Positions 18,442 to 25,895 of a stretch of DNA of 64,000 nucleotides are shown here, piece after piece. Numbering within the stretch: the stretch's first letter is position 1; every line of letters starts with the position of its first letter. The DNA comes from CAWCWK01 sp963842125 (GTDB lineage Bacteria; Pseudomonadota; Alphaproteobacteria; Rhizobiales; CAWCWK01). Under the pieces are notes generated by a model. That model was not told the DNA's origin, ran no database searches, and was given only the letters and a program-made list of their open reading frames with translations. The stretch is taken from positions 1,550,001-1,614,000 of the forward strand of contig CAWJFE010000005.1 in assembly GCA_963842125.1 (NCBI GenBank), given 5' to 3'. The translations under genes and the position numbers were made by a program.

Positions 18442-19122
18442 ATGGCCGACGCACCGCCCCTGATCGTCTTCGATCTCGACGGAACCCTCATCTCGACGGC
18501 GGAGGACCTCGTCGCCGCGCTCAATCATTCGCTGGCGGCCGAGAACCTCGCGCCCCTCCCCATCGAGAAGGCGAAGGACATGATCGGCGCAGGCGCCGAA
18601 GCGCTGATCCGGCGGGGGCTGGAGGCGGAGAGTATCGCGCCGGAGCCTGATCTCGTGGCTCGGATGCTCAAGGATTTCCTCGCGCATTACGAAGCGCATA
18701 TCGACGCGCACAGCGCGCCCTTCCCGCATGTTCTCGACCAGATCGCCGTCCTGCGCGGTGAAGGCTGGCGGGTGGCGATGTGCACCAACAAGTCGGAGCG
18801 CCTGGCGCGCGTGCTGGTGGAGAAGCTCGGGCTGACCGACCTCTTCTCGTCGCTCCTCGGTGGCGACACGCTAGACGTGAAGAAGCCCGACGGGCGCCAT
18901 CTTCTCGAGACGATCGCCCGCGCCGGCGGTGTGCCGGAGCGAAGCGTGATGGTCGGCGATTCGCGGCCCGATGTCGACGCGGCGAAGAACGCTGGCGTGC
19001 CGGTCATCGCCGTCGATTTCGGCTACACGCTAGAGCCTATCGAGAGCCTGAACCCGAACGTCGTTATCAGCGATTTCTCGACCCTGGCCGATGTCGCCCG
19101 CAGGCTCGTGCCGACGTCCTGA
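18442..19122 (+). CDS. gph: Phosphoglycolate phosphatase, HAD family
   Basis: A 226-aa HAD-superfamily hydrolase that dephosphorylates 2-phosphoglycolate arising from DNA repair. Motif I is VFDLDGTLISTAEDLVAALN with the nucleophile Asp near residue 10. Motif II is the Thr of MCTNKSERLA, and motif III/IV are KKPDGRHLLET and VGDSRPDVDAAKNAGVP. An alpha-helical cap lies between motifs I and II. I start at ATG 18,442 (MADAPPLIVFDL); upstream frame is the gabD promoter region. It is likely monocistronic. Confidence 0.9.
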   Translation: MADAPPLIVFDLDGTLISTAEDLVAALNHSLAAENLAPLPIEKAKDMIGAGAEALIRRGLEAESIAPEPDLVARMLKDFLAHYEAHIDAHSAPFPHVLDQIAVLRGEGWRVAMCTNKSERLARVLVEKLGLTDLFSSLLGGDTLDVKKPDGRHLLETIARAGGVPERSVMVGDSRPDVDAAKNAGVPVIAVDFGYTLEPIESLNPNVVISDFSTLADVARRLVPTS

Positions 19123-19250
19123 CATACGTTCCGATCGCGGCTTCGACATGCGAACTGCGTTCCACGGCCTTTCGACAGGAGCGAACGCCGCCAATTGCGG
19201 TAGCGCCGCCGTCCGCTTACGTCCCTGTCACACCCCTTTAGGAGCGACCC

Positions 19251-19907
19251 ATGACGCTGCGTATCAACGACACCGCCCCCGACTTCACCGCCGATTCGAC
19301 GGCCGGCTCCATCCAGTTCCACGATTGGGTCGGGGATGGCTATGCCGTCCTCTTCAGCCACCCGAAGGATTTCACGCCCGTCTGCACCACCGAGCTCGGC
19401 TACATGGCCGGTCTCAAGGACGAGTTCGCCAAGCGGAACACGAAGATCCTCGGCATTTCCGTCGATCCGGTGGAGAACCACAACAAGTGGAAGGCCGACA
19501 TCGAGACGGTCAGCGGCAACGCCGTAGACTATCCGATGATCGGCGACCCCGAACTGAAGGTCGCCAAGCTCTACGACATGCTCCCCGCCTCGGAGGGTAG
19601 CACGTCGGAAGGCCGCACGCCGGCCGACAACGCGACCGTACGGTCCGTCTTCGTCGTCGGCCCGGACAAGAAGATCAAGCTCACCCTCACCTACCCGATG
19701 ACGACGGGCCGCAACTTCGATGAGATACTGCGCGCCATCGATTCCATTCAGCTGACGGCCAAGCACAAGGTCGCCACGCCGGCCCAGTGGCAACAAGGCG
19801 ACGACGTCATCATCACCGCCGCCGTATCCGACGAGGACGCCAGGATCGCCTTTGGCGACTACGAGGTCGTCCTGCCCTACCTGCGCACCACGAAGCAGCC
19901 GAGCTAG
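19251..19907 (+). CDS. 1-Cys peroxiredoxin (Prx6 type)
   Basis: A 218-aa thiol peroxidase that reduces hydrogen peroxide and alkyl hydroperoxides. The peroxidatic cysteine is in SHPKDFTPVCTTELGYMAGL near residue 46. KILGISVDPVENHNKWKADI follows, and the length and the C-terminal arm (TPAQWQQGDDVIITAAVSDE) mark the Prx6 group, which has no resolving cysteine in the usual C-terminal place. A TAGGAGC ribosome site lies 6 nt before the ATG. It is followed by palindromic repeat copy 2. Confidence 0.93.
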   Translation: MTLRINDTAPDFTADSTAGSIQFHDWVGDGYAVLFSHPKDFTPVCTTELGYMAGLKDEFAKRNTKILGISVDPVENHNKWKADIETVSGNAVDYPMIGDPELKVAKLYDMLPASEGSTSEGRTPADNATVRSVFVVGPDKKIKLTLTYPMTTGRNFDEILRAIDSIQLTAKHKVATPAQWQQGDDVIITAAVSDEDARIAFGDYEVVLPYLRTTKQPS

Positions 19908-19919
19908 CACCAACCCTGA

Positions 19920-20110
19920 AAACGTAGACTCGATCGCCGCCTCCACCTCCTCGTCTTCCTCAAGCACCCGCCCGAGGATCCAAGGCGACAGTCCGAACGC
20001 TCCGATCCTGAGTGGACCGGCGCTTTGGAACCGATCGGTTGGTAGGTAGAACGCGGGGTATGCGTGCTCCGTCGTGGATTCTCGGGTCGGTGCCCGAGAA
20101 TGACGGCTGG
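19920..20110. repeat. Palindromic intergenic repeat, copy 2 of 3
   Basis: The same family as the repeat at 4246. The head AAACGTAGACTCGATC starts at 19,920. The left arm (19,952-19,981) has diverged, while the right arm (20,077-20,105) is nearly identical to copy 1 (CTCGGGTCGGTGCCCGAGA then ATGACGG). The centre shares CCGATCGGTT with the other copies. The downstream tail found in copies 1 and 3 is absent or unrecognisable. It lies between the peroxiredoxin gene and the tRNA-Val promoter. Confidence 0.75.
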
Positions 20111-20179
20111 ACGGGACGCGCGGTCTTCAATGAAAACGGACCTCGTACGCCGCTGCCGTGTGATGGAAACGCCGCGCCA

Positions 20180-20208
20180 TTGACAGCCCGGCGCTCCCTC
20201 ACCTAAAT
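20180..20208 (+). promoter_or_regulatory. Sigma-70-type promoter of tRNA-Val
   Basis: A perfect -35 hexamer TTGACA at 20,180-20,185 is followed after exactly 17 nt by CTAAAT at 20,203-20,208, a good -10. Transcription would start near 20,215, about 30 nt before the mature tRNA. It is the clearest housekeeping promoter in the window. Confidence 0.75.
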
Positions 20209-20246
20209 GCCGCCTCGCTTGGGATTGCCCGTCCGAGCGGTTTGAT

Positions 20247-20321
20247 GGGTGTATAGCTCAGCGGGAGAGCACTGCCTTCACACGGCAGGGGTCACAGGTT
20301 CAATCCCTGTTACACCCACCA
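20247..20321 (+). tRNA. tRNA-Val (anticodon CAC)
   Basis: A complete cloverleaf: acceptor stem GGGTGTA pairs with TACACCC, D arm GCTC...GAGC, anticodon stem CTGCC/GGCAG with loop TTCACAC (anticodon CAC, reading GUG), T arm ACAGG-TTCAATC-CCTGT, discriminator A and an encoded CCA. The 3' 49 bases, from the anticodon stem on, form the left attachment site of the integrated element; the element restores the tRNA 3' end, so the gene is intact. Confidence 0.97.
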
Positions 20322-20322
20322 T
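20273..20322 (+). repeat. attL: left copy of 50-bp attachment repeat
   Basis: It is identical over 50 bp to 32,218-32,267. It begins in the anticodon stem of tRNA-Val at TGCCTTCACACGG and ends one base past the CCA. The flanking bases differ immediately on both sides (C versus T on the left, T versus C on the right), so the repeat limits are exact. Confidence 0.95.
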
Positions 20323-20369
20323 TATTTTCAAGCACTTAGCGGCTGGAGAGGCAGTGCCCGATAGTTCAG

Positions 20370-20387
20370 GGCTACCACATGGCTACC
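20370..20387 (+). repeat. Left arm-type site (two GGCTACC direct repeats)
   Basis: The sequence GGCTACCACATGGCTACC holds two GGCTACC units 11 bp apart, 48 bp inside attL. The same 18 bp is at 32,063-32,080 near the other end. Lambda- and P4-type integrases bind such arm sites through their N-terminal domain, so these are candidate integrase arm sites. Confidence 0.7.
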
Positions 20388-20400
20388 GCGCGGGCCGAAC

Positions 20401-21054
20401 TCACGTCGGATTGACCGCCCCCACATGTCGCGCCGAATTGACCGCCCAGTCGACCGCCTGATGTCGGAACTGCGTCTCAACATCGCCTAGCAGCCGACGC
20501 GCCACCTCTAGCCCTGTCTCTACGTCCAGCCACGCCGCCCGCGCTTCTGCGTTTAGCACGGCCGGCATGCGCGGATGAATGGTCGCGATCGTCTCGGCCG
20601 CTGGCACGGTGATGATCGCGACCGATAGGACGTCGAGCGTATCGTTCCGCGCCGCGATCCCGGCAAAGGCGAATGGGGCGCCGTCTTCGGGCGTGATGAG
20701 ATGCGGATGCTTGCCGGCCTCTTTCTTTGTCCATTCATACCAGCCGTTCGCCGGCACCAGGCACCGGCCGGCGCGAAAGGCGCTGCGGAACATCGGGCCG
20801 CTGGCGACTGTCTCGGCCCGGGCGTTGATCGGCTTCGGCATGCGCTTCGCGTCCGGCTTGGCCCATGAGGGTACTAGACCCCATTGCGCTTCGCGAACGA
20901 TTCGCGCGCCATCCTTCCGCCCGACTATCAGGACGTCCTGCGAAGGGGCGATGTTGTAGCGAGCCGCCGTGTTGCATCCGCGCTCGGCTTCGGGAAGGTC
21001 GAAGGTCCGCACGATCTCCGGCCAGTCGCCCGCGAGGCGAAATCGTCTGCACAT
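20401..21054 (-). CDS. SRAP domain protein (YedK/HMCES family)
   Basis: A 217-aa abasic-site processing protein. The catalytic Cys2 follows the initiator Met (MCRRFRLAG), where most homologues have MCGRF. ARYNIAPSQDVLIV, PINARAETV, RCLVPANGWYEWTKKEAG (with the active-site Glu) and the His of ATIHPRMPAVL are all present, so it is probably active. HMCES/YedK forms a thiazolidine DNA-protein crosslink with abasic sites in single-stranded DNA. It is the element gene nearest attL and may shield replicating element DNA, or it may be a cargo repair gene. It diverges from the zinc-ribbon gene across 54 bp. Confidence 0.92.
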   Translation of the reverse strand: MCRRFRLAGDWPEIVRTFDLPEAERGCNTAARYNIAPSQDVLIVGRKDGARIVREAQWGLVPSWAKPDAKRMPKPINARAETVASGPMFRSAFRAGRCLVPANGWYEWTKKEAGKHPHLITPEDGAPFAFAGIAARNDTLDVLSVAIITVPAAETIATIHPRMPAVLNAEARAAWLDVETGLEVARRLLGDVETQFRHQAVDWAVNSARHVGAVNPT

Positions 21055-21108
21055 TCCATCCCCCTAACCAATGCGGCGCGATAGGACCGCCGCCCTTCAC
21101 ATTCGTCA

Positions 21109-21621
21109 ATGGCGAGGGCACGGGCTGCATGCGAATCGCAAGCCATGGGGCAACCGATACGGGATCTCGCGCGAGCGGCGCGATTGGGGGCATGGGTGCG
21201 GCTGAGCTGTGCCAAATGCCGCCGTCACAGCGACCTGCCGGCATCGGTGCTGGCGGCCTATCTACCCAGCGGGACGCCACTCGGCCGGATCCGGGGAACG
21301 TGTCAGCAATGCTGGCGTACTTGCCGCGGCGCGCATGCGGTGCCGAGTTCGGCCGCCCGGCGCGACGGCGAGCCGGTGTCGGCCATCGAGGTCTATTGCG
21401 CCGGCAAGGCCACGTGCCGGTTCGGAGAGACGATCGAGGTCCAGCCCCTCGGCCTGCCGGGTGTGCCGACGCTATGCCTCGCGTGGTGGCTGCGGTGCCC
21501 GATGTGCGGGTGCACCGAGGTTCATGTCCGACCGGACTGGTCGCGGGTGGCGGCCAACGGGAAACCTAGCGGGGCGCCGTCGGTGTTGGCGAAGGATCCG
21601 CGACGGTGGCTGTGGCGGTAG
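21109..21621 (+). CDS. Unknown protein with zinc-ribbon-like cysteine pairs
   Basis: A 170-aa protein (158 aa if it starts at MGQPIRDLARAAR, 21,145), and the only sizeable gene of the element on the plus strand. Its cysteines fall in pairs: SCAKC near residue 34 and TCQQC near residue 65 make one putative zinc site, and CPMCGC near residue 130 with an upstream YCAGKATC makes another. It ends with a Trp/Arg tail (DPRRWLWR). The arrangement suggests a nucleic-acid or protein-binding zinc ribbon, but I recognise no family. No strong ribosome site precedes either start. Its promoter would share 54 bp with the SRAP gene. Confidence 0.5.
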   Translation: MARARAACESQAMGQPIRDLARAARLGAWVRLSCAKCRRHSDLPASVLAAYLPSGTPLGRIRGTCQQCWRTCRGAHAVPSSAARRDGEPVSAIEVYCAGKATCRFGETIEVQPLGLPGVPTLCLAWWLRCPMCGCTEVHVRPDWSRVAANGKPSGAPSVLAKDPRRWLWR

Positions 21622-21649
21622 AGGTAGCCAAAGCGGCTACTTCCGTATC

Positions 21650-21847
21650 ATGGACGATTTACAGACCAGCACGCAGGGCAATCAGTCCTACGATCCGATG
21701 ACCAGTTATCCACATGCCTATCATGCCGAAAAAACCAAAAATCGCGGCAATTTCGTTGCGTTCGCGAGGGATAACGCCAGGTTCCCTTTTTCAGACGGCT
21801 ATCCACTACATCTTGTGGATAAACACGCGGCGGGGGCAGCCCGTTGA
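21650..21847 (+). CDS. Possible 65-aa ORF overlapping the DnaA-box region
   Basis: An ATG at 21,650 opens a 65-aa frame (MDDLQTSTQGNQSYDPMTSY...DKHAAGAAR) just after the zinc-ribbon gene. The peptide is polar and not repetitive, but there is no ribosome site, third-position GC is unusually low for this genome, and both DnaA boxes lie inside it. It may be chance in an AT-richer control region. Low confidence. Confidence 0.2.
   Translation: MDDLQTSTQGNQSYDPMTSYPHAYHAEKTKNRGNFVAFARDNARFPFSDGYPLHLVDKHAAGAAR
21706..21822. promoter_or_regulatory. Candidate DnaA-box cluster in the element
   Basis: TTATCCACA at 21,706-21,714 and its reverse complement TGTGGATAA at 21,814-21,822 are both perfect DnaA boxes. 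A weaker site, CTATCCACT at 21,799-21,807, makes an inverted pair with the second box. An A-rich run (CCGAAAAAACCAAAAATCG) lies between them. Two perfect boxes in 117 bp, within an element that encodes its own primase-helicase, suggest a replication origin or DnaA-controlled region. Confidence 0.5.
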
Positions 21848-21879
21848 CCCGCGAGTCGCCGGGTCCCTATGCTTGAGGT

Positions 21880-22016
21880 CTTCTAGCAGGGGCGAGCGAA
21901 GAACTGCCTGGCAGGGACGAACTTCGCCCGCTCTACCACTAGAAGTGGCTCCCCAAGGGGCGTGCGGGTCGAAAGGCCCGTACGCCCTGGAGCCTCCACC
22001 CTACGAAAGAGGCTCC
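21880..22016. other. Highly structured non-coding stretch
   Basis: Several inverted repeats follow one another: CTTCTAG (21,880-21,886) with CTAGAAG (21,939-21,945) enclosing GCGAAG/CTTCGC; CCACT-AGA-AGTGG (21,936-21,948); CGTGCGGGTC-GAAA-GGCCCGTACG with G-U pairs (21,961-21,982); and GGAGCCTC/GAGGCTCC (21,989-21,996, 22,009-22,016). The last lies just beyond the stop of the head-tail-joining-like gene and could be its terminator, though no T-tract follows. The rest may be an RNA gene or an extended 3' structure. Confidence 0.4.
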
Positions 22017-22022
22017 GGTTGA

Positions 22023-22364
22023 TCAAGGCGTGGCCGTTTGCAGCAACACCCGCGCCATCCCCCCTCCCTGGATCTGGATGTCGTGAACGATCCAGTTCTT
22101 GCCCCGCGCATAGACCATCACATCGCGCGGGCGCAGCCCTTCCACGGCCGAGGCGAGGACCGTTAGATAAGGCGCCGTGGTGGAGACGTCGCCGCTGGCG
22201 TTCTGGCGGCGGGGCGGCCGCCCGAACCACGCCTGTCGGCTCCGCTCGCTAAACAGGGCCGGGATCGTGCGCGGATCCTCGCCGCGCACGTTCAGCGTCG
22301 CCTCTTCTCCGAACTCGTCGGGGTTGAGGAAAATCAGGCGTTCTTCGTCGGTCTCAACTGGCAT
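22023..22364 (-). CDS. Putative phage head-tail joining (gpFII-like) protein
   Basis: A 113-aa protein. It opens with LNPDEFGEEATLNVRG, followed by IPALFSE, and ends with VYARGKNWIVHDIQIQGGGM and ARVLLQ. This matches the pattern of small beta-barrel head-tail joining proteins of siphophages (a DFGEPA-type start, an aVxG-x-xYxVrdiqpDG-x-G-x-x-x-l-l-l end), which cap the connector and receive the tail. Family assignment is by eye and should be treated as tentative. It follows the tape measure gene by 4 nt, the reverse of the usual order in which head-tail joining genes precede tail genes. Confidence 0.5.
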   Translation of the reverse strand: MPVETDEERLIFLNPDEFGEEATLNVRGEDPRTIPALFSERSRQAWFGRPPRRQNASGDVSTTAPYLTVLASAVEGLRPRDVMVYARGKNWIVHDIQIQGGGMARVLLQTATP

Positions 22365-22368
22365 GGTC

Positions 22369-25317
22369 TCAGTCCGTTAGTTTGGCGCGGTAGCGCGCCT
22401 GGGATTTGCGGATGGCCCGATCGAGCGCGGCGTCGACCTCGCGTCCGATATCCTGCGCCTCGCCGCTCGGGGCGTGGATCTCCATGTGATCGATGCGGAT
22501 AGAGGCGTCGACCGTCTGCGGCCTGGCTGCGGCCGGTGTGGTGCCCGCCATCACGGCCGCGATGCCCGCGCCGGCCACGCCTCGCCGCACGTTCGAATTG
22601 CTCGGCCGCCAGTCGTTCAACGCGCGGGCCGTGCGCGCCGCCGTGTCGACGTGGCCCCGGGCACCAAAGCGGACGATCTCCGGCCCACGCTCGCCGACAA
22701 GGGTCGGCTGGCCGGGCAGGACGAAACCGCCAAGCGCGCGGGCCTTGCGGACCTGCATTTGATGCCCGCGCCCGACGGAAACGTTGCGCGCGAGCTCCGA
22801 TCCGTTGGACACGCTGACGCCGCCACCCGATAGCGCACTCTTCACCTTCGCCGCGATCTGGCCGGCCCAGGCCAAGAGCTCGGCCGCCTTCGCCTTCATG
22901 CCGTTCCAGAAGGACGGGATGACCGCCGCACCGGCGCCCGTGAGGTCGATCCCGGTGAACGCGACCCGCACGCCCCGCACGATCGCGAGCGCACCGTTCG
23001 CGATGCCGCGCAGTCCGGCTAGGAACGCTGTGGCGGCCCGCCGTCCCATCGCGCCGAGGTCGACGCGCCCGATCGCTGCGAGCGCATCCCGGGCCATCGT
23101 CGCGGCGCTGCGGAAGGGCGCGACCAGGGCGTCGGCGGCGCGTTGGCCGGCGCCGTGGAAGCCGGCAAGCTCGGCCTCGGTGAATGTGACGCGCTCGAAG
23201 AGCGAGCCGAAGCCCGCGCCGGCCGTGTCGATCGCCGAGGAGATGGTGCCCCCGAGGCCGGACAGCGCCGCCGAGACGCGTGCGGGCACCGCCTCCAAGG
23301 CGCCGATAACGCTGGCCGGTAGGATCGTGGCGGCGAAACCGCGCAGCTCGGCCGCAGCACCCGACACAGCGCCGGAGATGCTGGACGCGAAGCCCGAAGA
23401 GAATGCGGCGATGGCGTCCCAATACCTGTTGATCGCCAGCCCGGCCGCAGCGATGCCGGCCGCGACGGCCAGCGCGGGCACCGATAGAGCGAGGAGCGCC
23501 GAGCCGGCTGCAGCCGCGCCGCCCGCGAGCGTCGTGAAGAGCGAGCCCATGCCGACGACGCGAAGCATGGCTGCACCGGCCGCCACGCCCCGCAGCGCGC
23601 CGCGGAGGCCCAGCACGCCGGCAACCGCCCCCTTGGCCGCCGAGCCGATGCCGGAGATGATGGCGCGCGTCCCCGCGCCCGCCGTGCCGATGCCGAGGGC
23701 GGCAGAGGTGACGAAGCCGAGGCCCCGTGCGAGGCCGCCAAGTGCGGTCACGGTCGATCCGGCGACGATGGCGAGGGGTGCGAGCGCGACGCCGGCGAGG
23801 GCGGCATGCGTGCCGAGGCGGAGGAAAGCCGGGCTGGATTGGCTTAGCGTTTTCAGGCCTGCCGAGAATGAGCGAATGGCCGTCGTCGCGTCCTTCAGGA
23901 CGCCCGCGTCGGCGATGGCGAGGAACGCATTCTGGATCTCGGCTGTGAGGGCCTTCCAGTCGCCGACGACGCCCTGGTTGGCGAGTGCGAAGGCGCGATC
24001 GGTATAGCCGGGCGATTGCGTCCGCACCCGGTCGATCTGGCCGTCGACGTCGCCCGCCATGAGGGCGAGCGCACGGTTACTCTGGCGCATGGAGAAGATG
24101 GCGGCGGTATCGGCCAGCGTGGCGTTGGCGTTCTTCATGTCCCGGATGAAGCCCGGCAGGTCGACGCCGCCAGCGCCAGCAACAAAGGCCGAGCCGACGG
24201 TTTCGGAGACGATCTTGCGCGCCTCGGCGTCGACGTCGCCCATGGCGGTGACGATCTCTCGCGTGATCGCCGCGACAGAGCCGTTGATATCGCTCATCGC
24301 GCCGGGGCGTCCGACGATCTCGGCGACTGCAGCCTTCACGCCGGCTAGATCGCCGACGTCGGTGCCCTGGAACTTTAGGTTCTCCAGGAAGGCCGGTGTG
24401 TTGACCTCGCGGGAGAAGTCGACGTAATCCGACCAGTTGAGGCCCAGGTTCCCGATCGCGGCCATCGCCTTGTCGGTCGGCGCGGCAAGCCGGACGGCCA
24501 TGGAGCGCAGCGCGGTGCCCATCTCGGGGCCGCGAATGCCTTGGTCGGCAGCGACAATCGACATGCCGGCAAGGTCCTGGACGTCCAGGCCCACGGCGGC
24601 GCCGACGGGAGCGGCGTACTTGAAGAATTGGCCCGCGTCGGCGACCGTCTGGTTCGATTTGTTCGCTGCAAAGGTGACCGCGTCGGCGATCTCGCGCATC
24701 GATGCGCGGGCCTGATCGGCGGTCTCCATCGGGACGCGCAGGCCAGCGGCGATGTTGGTGAAAATGTCGACGGCCTGGCCGGTCGGCATGTTCCCGACGG
24801 CAGAGGCCTTCAACGCGTCCTCGAGCGTACCCTTGATTTGCGCGAAGCCGAAGCCGGTTCGGCCCAGCTCCTCAATGGCCTTCATGTTCCCAACGATGTC
24901 GCCGGTGAGATAGCCGTAGTCGCGCGCTAGGAGCCCAAGCTCCTTGCGCTGCGCGGTCGTGGCCTCGGTCACGGCCTCAACCGTGTTCCCCGCCTCTTCG
25001 AAGCCGTAGACCGCGCGGGCCGCATCGCGCGCGATGAGCCCGAGGCCCAGCGCCATGCCGCTCGCGCCGAGGCCGGTTCCGGTCGTGGCGCGACCCGCGC
25101 GGGCCATGCGGCGCCCGTGAGCCGCAACCTCCCGTGCCGCGCCGGTGGACGCAACCCGGATGTCGCGGCCGAGGTTCTGAAAACCAGCCGCCGGGTTGAG
25201 GCCCGCGCCGGTCGTGCCGATGCCGGAAACGAGCCGCTTGGCCTCGGCGGAGGCGGCCCGAAGCGACGGCAGGATCTCGCCGCCGATCTGGACGCTGACG
25301 CTGAACGGTTTCGCCAT
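22369..25317 (-). CDS. Phage tail tape measure protein, TP901 type
   Basis: A 982-aa protein with no internal break. The TP901 core covers about residues 80-330, with AVYGFEEAGNTVEAVTEATT, LARDYGYLTGDIVGNMKAIEE and MSIVAADQGIRGPEMGTALR clearly recognisable. A long Ala/Gly-rich helical and hydrophobic region follows (about 490-680). The C-terminus carries FVLPGQPTLVGERGPEIVRF, typical of tape measure ends. Such proteins set the length of siphophage tails at roughly 1.5 angstrom per residue, which would predict a tail near 145 nm. It starts 2 nt after the stop of the upstream gene, and no tube, chaperone or tip genes surround it. Confidence 0.9.
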   Translation of the reverse strand: MAKPFSVSVQIGGEILPSLRAASAEAKRLVSGIGTTGAGLNPAAGFQNLGRDIRVASTGAAREVAAHGRRMARAGRATTGTGLGASGMALGLGLIARDAARAVYGFEEAGNTVEAVTEATTAQRKELGLLARDYGYLTGDIVGNMKAIEELGRTGFGFAQIKGTLEDALKASAVGNMPTGQAVDIFTNIAAGLRVPMETADQARASMREIADAVTFAANKSNQTVADAGQFFKYAAPVGAAVGLDVQDLAGMSIVAADQGIRGPEMGTALRSMAVRLAAPTDKAMAAIGNLGLNWSDYVDFSREVNTPAFLENLKFQGTDVGDLAGVKAAVAEIVGRPGAMSDINGSVAAITREIVTAMGDVDAEARKIVSETVGSAFVAGAGGVDLPGFIRDMKNANATLADTAAIFSMRQSNRALALMAGDVDGQIDRVRTQSPGYTDRAFALANQGVVGDWKALTAEIQNAFLAIADAGVLKDATTAIRSFSAGLKTLSQSSPAFLRLGTHAALAGVALAPLAIVAGSTVTALGGLARGLGFVTSAALGIGTAGAGTRAIISGIGSAAKGAVAGVLGLRGALRGVAAGAAMLRVVGMGSLFTTLAGGAAAAGSALLALSVPALAVAAGIAAAGLAINRYWDAIAAFSSGFASSISGAVSGAAAELRGFAATILPASVIGALEAVPARVSAALSGLGGTISSAIDTAGAGFGSLFERVTFTEAELAGFHGAGQRAADALVAPFRSAATMARDALAAIGRVDLGAMGRRAATAFLAGLRGIANGALAIVRGVRVAFTGIDLTGAGAAVIPSFWNGMKAKAAELLAWAGQIAAKVKSALSGGGVSVSNGSELARNVSVGRGHQMQVRKARALGGFVLPGQPTLVGERGPEIVRFGARGHVDTAARTARALNDWRPSNSNVRRGVAGAGIAAVMAGTTPAAARPQTVDASIRIDHMEIHAPSGEAQDIGREVDAALDRAIRKSQARYRAKLTD

Positions 25318-25319
25318 GG

Positions 25320-25895
25320 CTAGGCGCCCTTGCCGGCGGCGAGGATCCGTCGAGCGATGACACGAGCCCGGAGCGTGGGATTAAGCGCGTCGATCTCAGC
25401 AGAGGTCGAGCTTGCCAGGATGCCGTCGAGCGCGTCGTTCTCGCGCGCGACGAGCTCGGCGTCCCTGCCTTCGAGGAGAAGGGTGCGGCGCTCTTCGGCG
25501 GTTGGCGTTGTCGGGGTGTCGGCGGCCTTGGGGCGCAGGCGGTCTACAGCAAGCGCTGGCGCGGGCGCTGACGCTCTTGTGGCGGCGAGGGAAGCGATGC
25601 CGTTGCTGGGTGCAGGGGATGGTTGCGTGATGGGCGGCGAGGCTTTGGCGGGCGCGGGCGCCTTCGGCTCGCTCTTCGCAGAAGCGCTCGGTGCGGGCTC
25701 CGGCACAAGAGCGAGACAGTCGGCGATGTGCATCGCGAGCGACGGGCCCGCATCCTCGGTTCCGGCAAGGAAGTCAGCGACCAGCCGCTCGGGAAACCTT
25801 GTCGCCTTTGCTAGTGCGCCGGTGTCGACCCGCTTGCGCGCCACCTCCGCATTCAGCTTCGCCCGCTCTTCGGCAACGTTCAATTTCCAAGACAT
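25320..25895 (-). CDS. Unknown element protein with HTH-like N-terminus
   Basis: A 191-aa protein from ATG 25,893-25,895 (MSWKLNVAEERAKLNAEVAR); the open frame continues upstream to 26,066 but that leader is Arg-rich and lacks a good start. Residues 20-65 (TGALAKATRFPERLVADFLA then GTEDAGPSLAMHIADCLAL) look like a helix-turn-helix of Cro/C1 type. Residues 70-125 are a Pro/Ala linker. The C-terminal 60 residues are helical (LVARENDALDGILASSTSAE). It is the first gene of the three-gene tape-measure cassette, so it could be a regulator, a scaffold or a structural adaptor. I recognise no family. Confidence 0.5.
   Translation of the reverse strand: MSWKLNVAEERAKLNAEVARKRVDTGALAKATRFPERLVADFLAGTEDAGPSLAMHIADCLALVPEPAPSASAKSEPKAPAPAKASPPITQPSPAPSNGIASLAATRASAPAPALAVDRLRPKAADTPTTPTAEERRTLLLEGRDAELVARENDALDGILASSTSAEIDALNPTLRARVIARRILAAGKGA

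Noticed and set aside
22784..24007. 407-codon plus-strand frame opposite the tape measure gene
   Set aside because: Pro/Ala-rich antisense of an Ala/Gly-rich protein; no independent signals.
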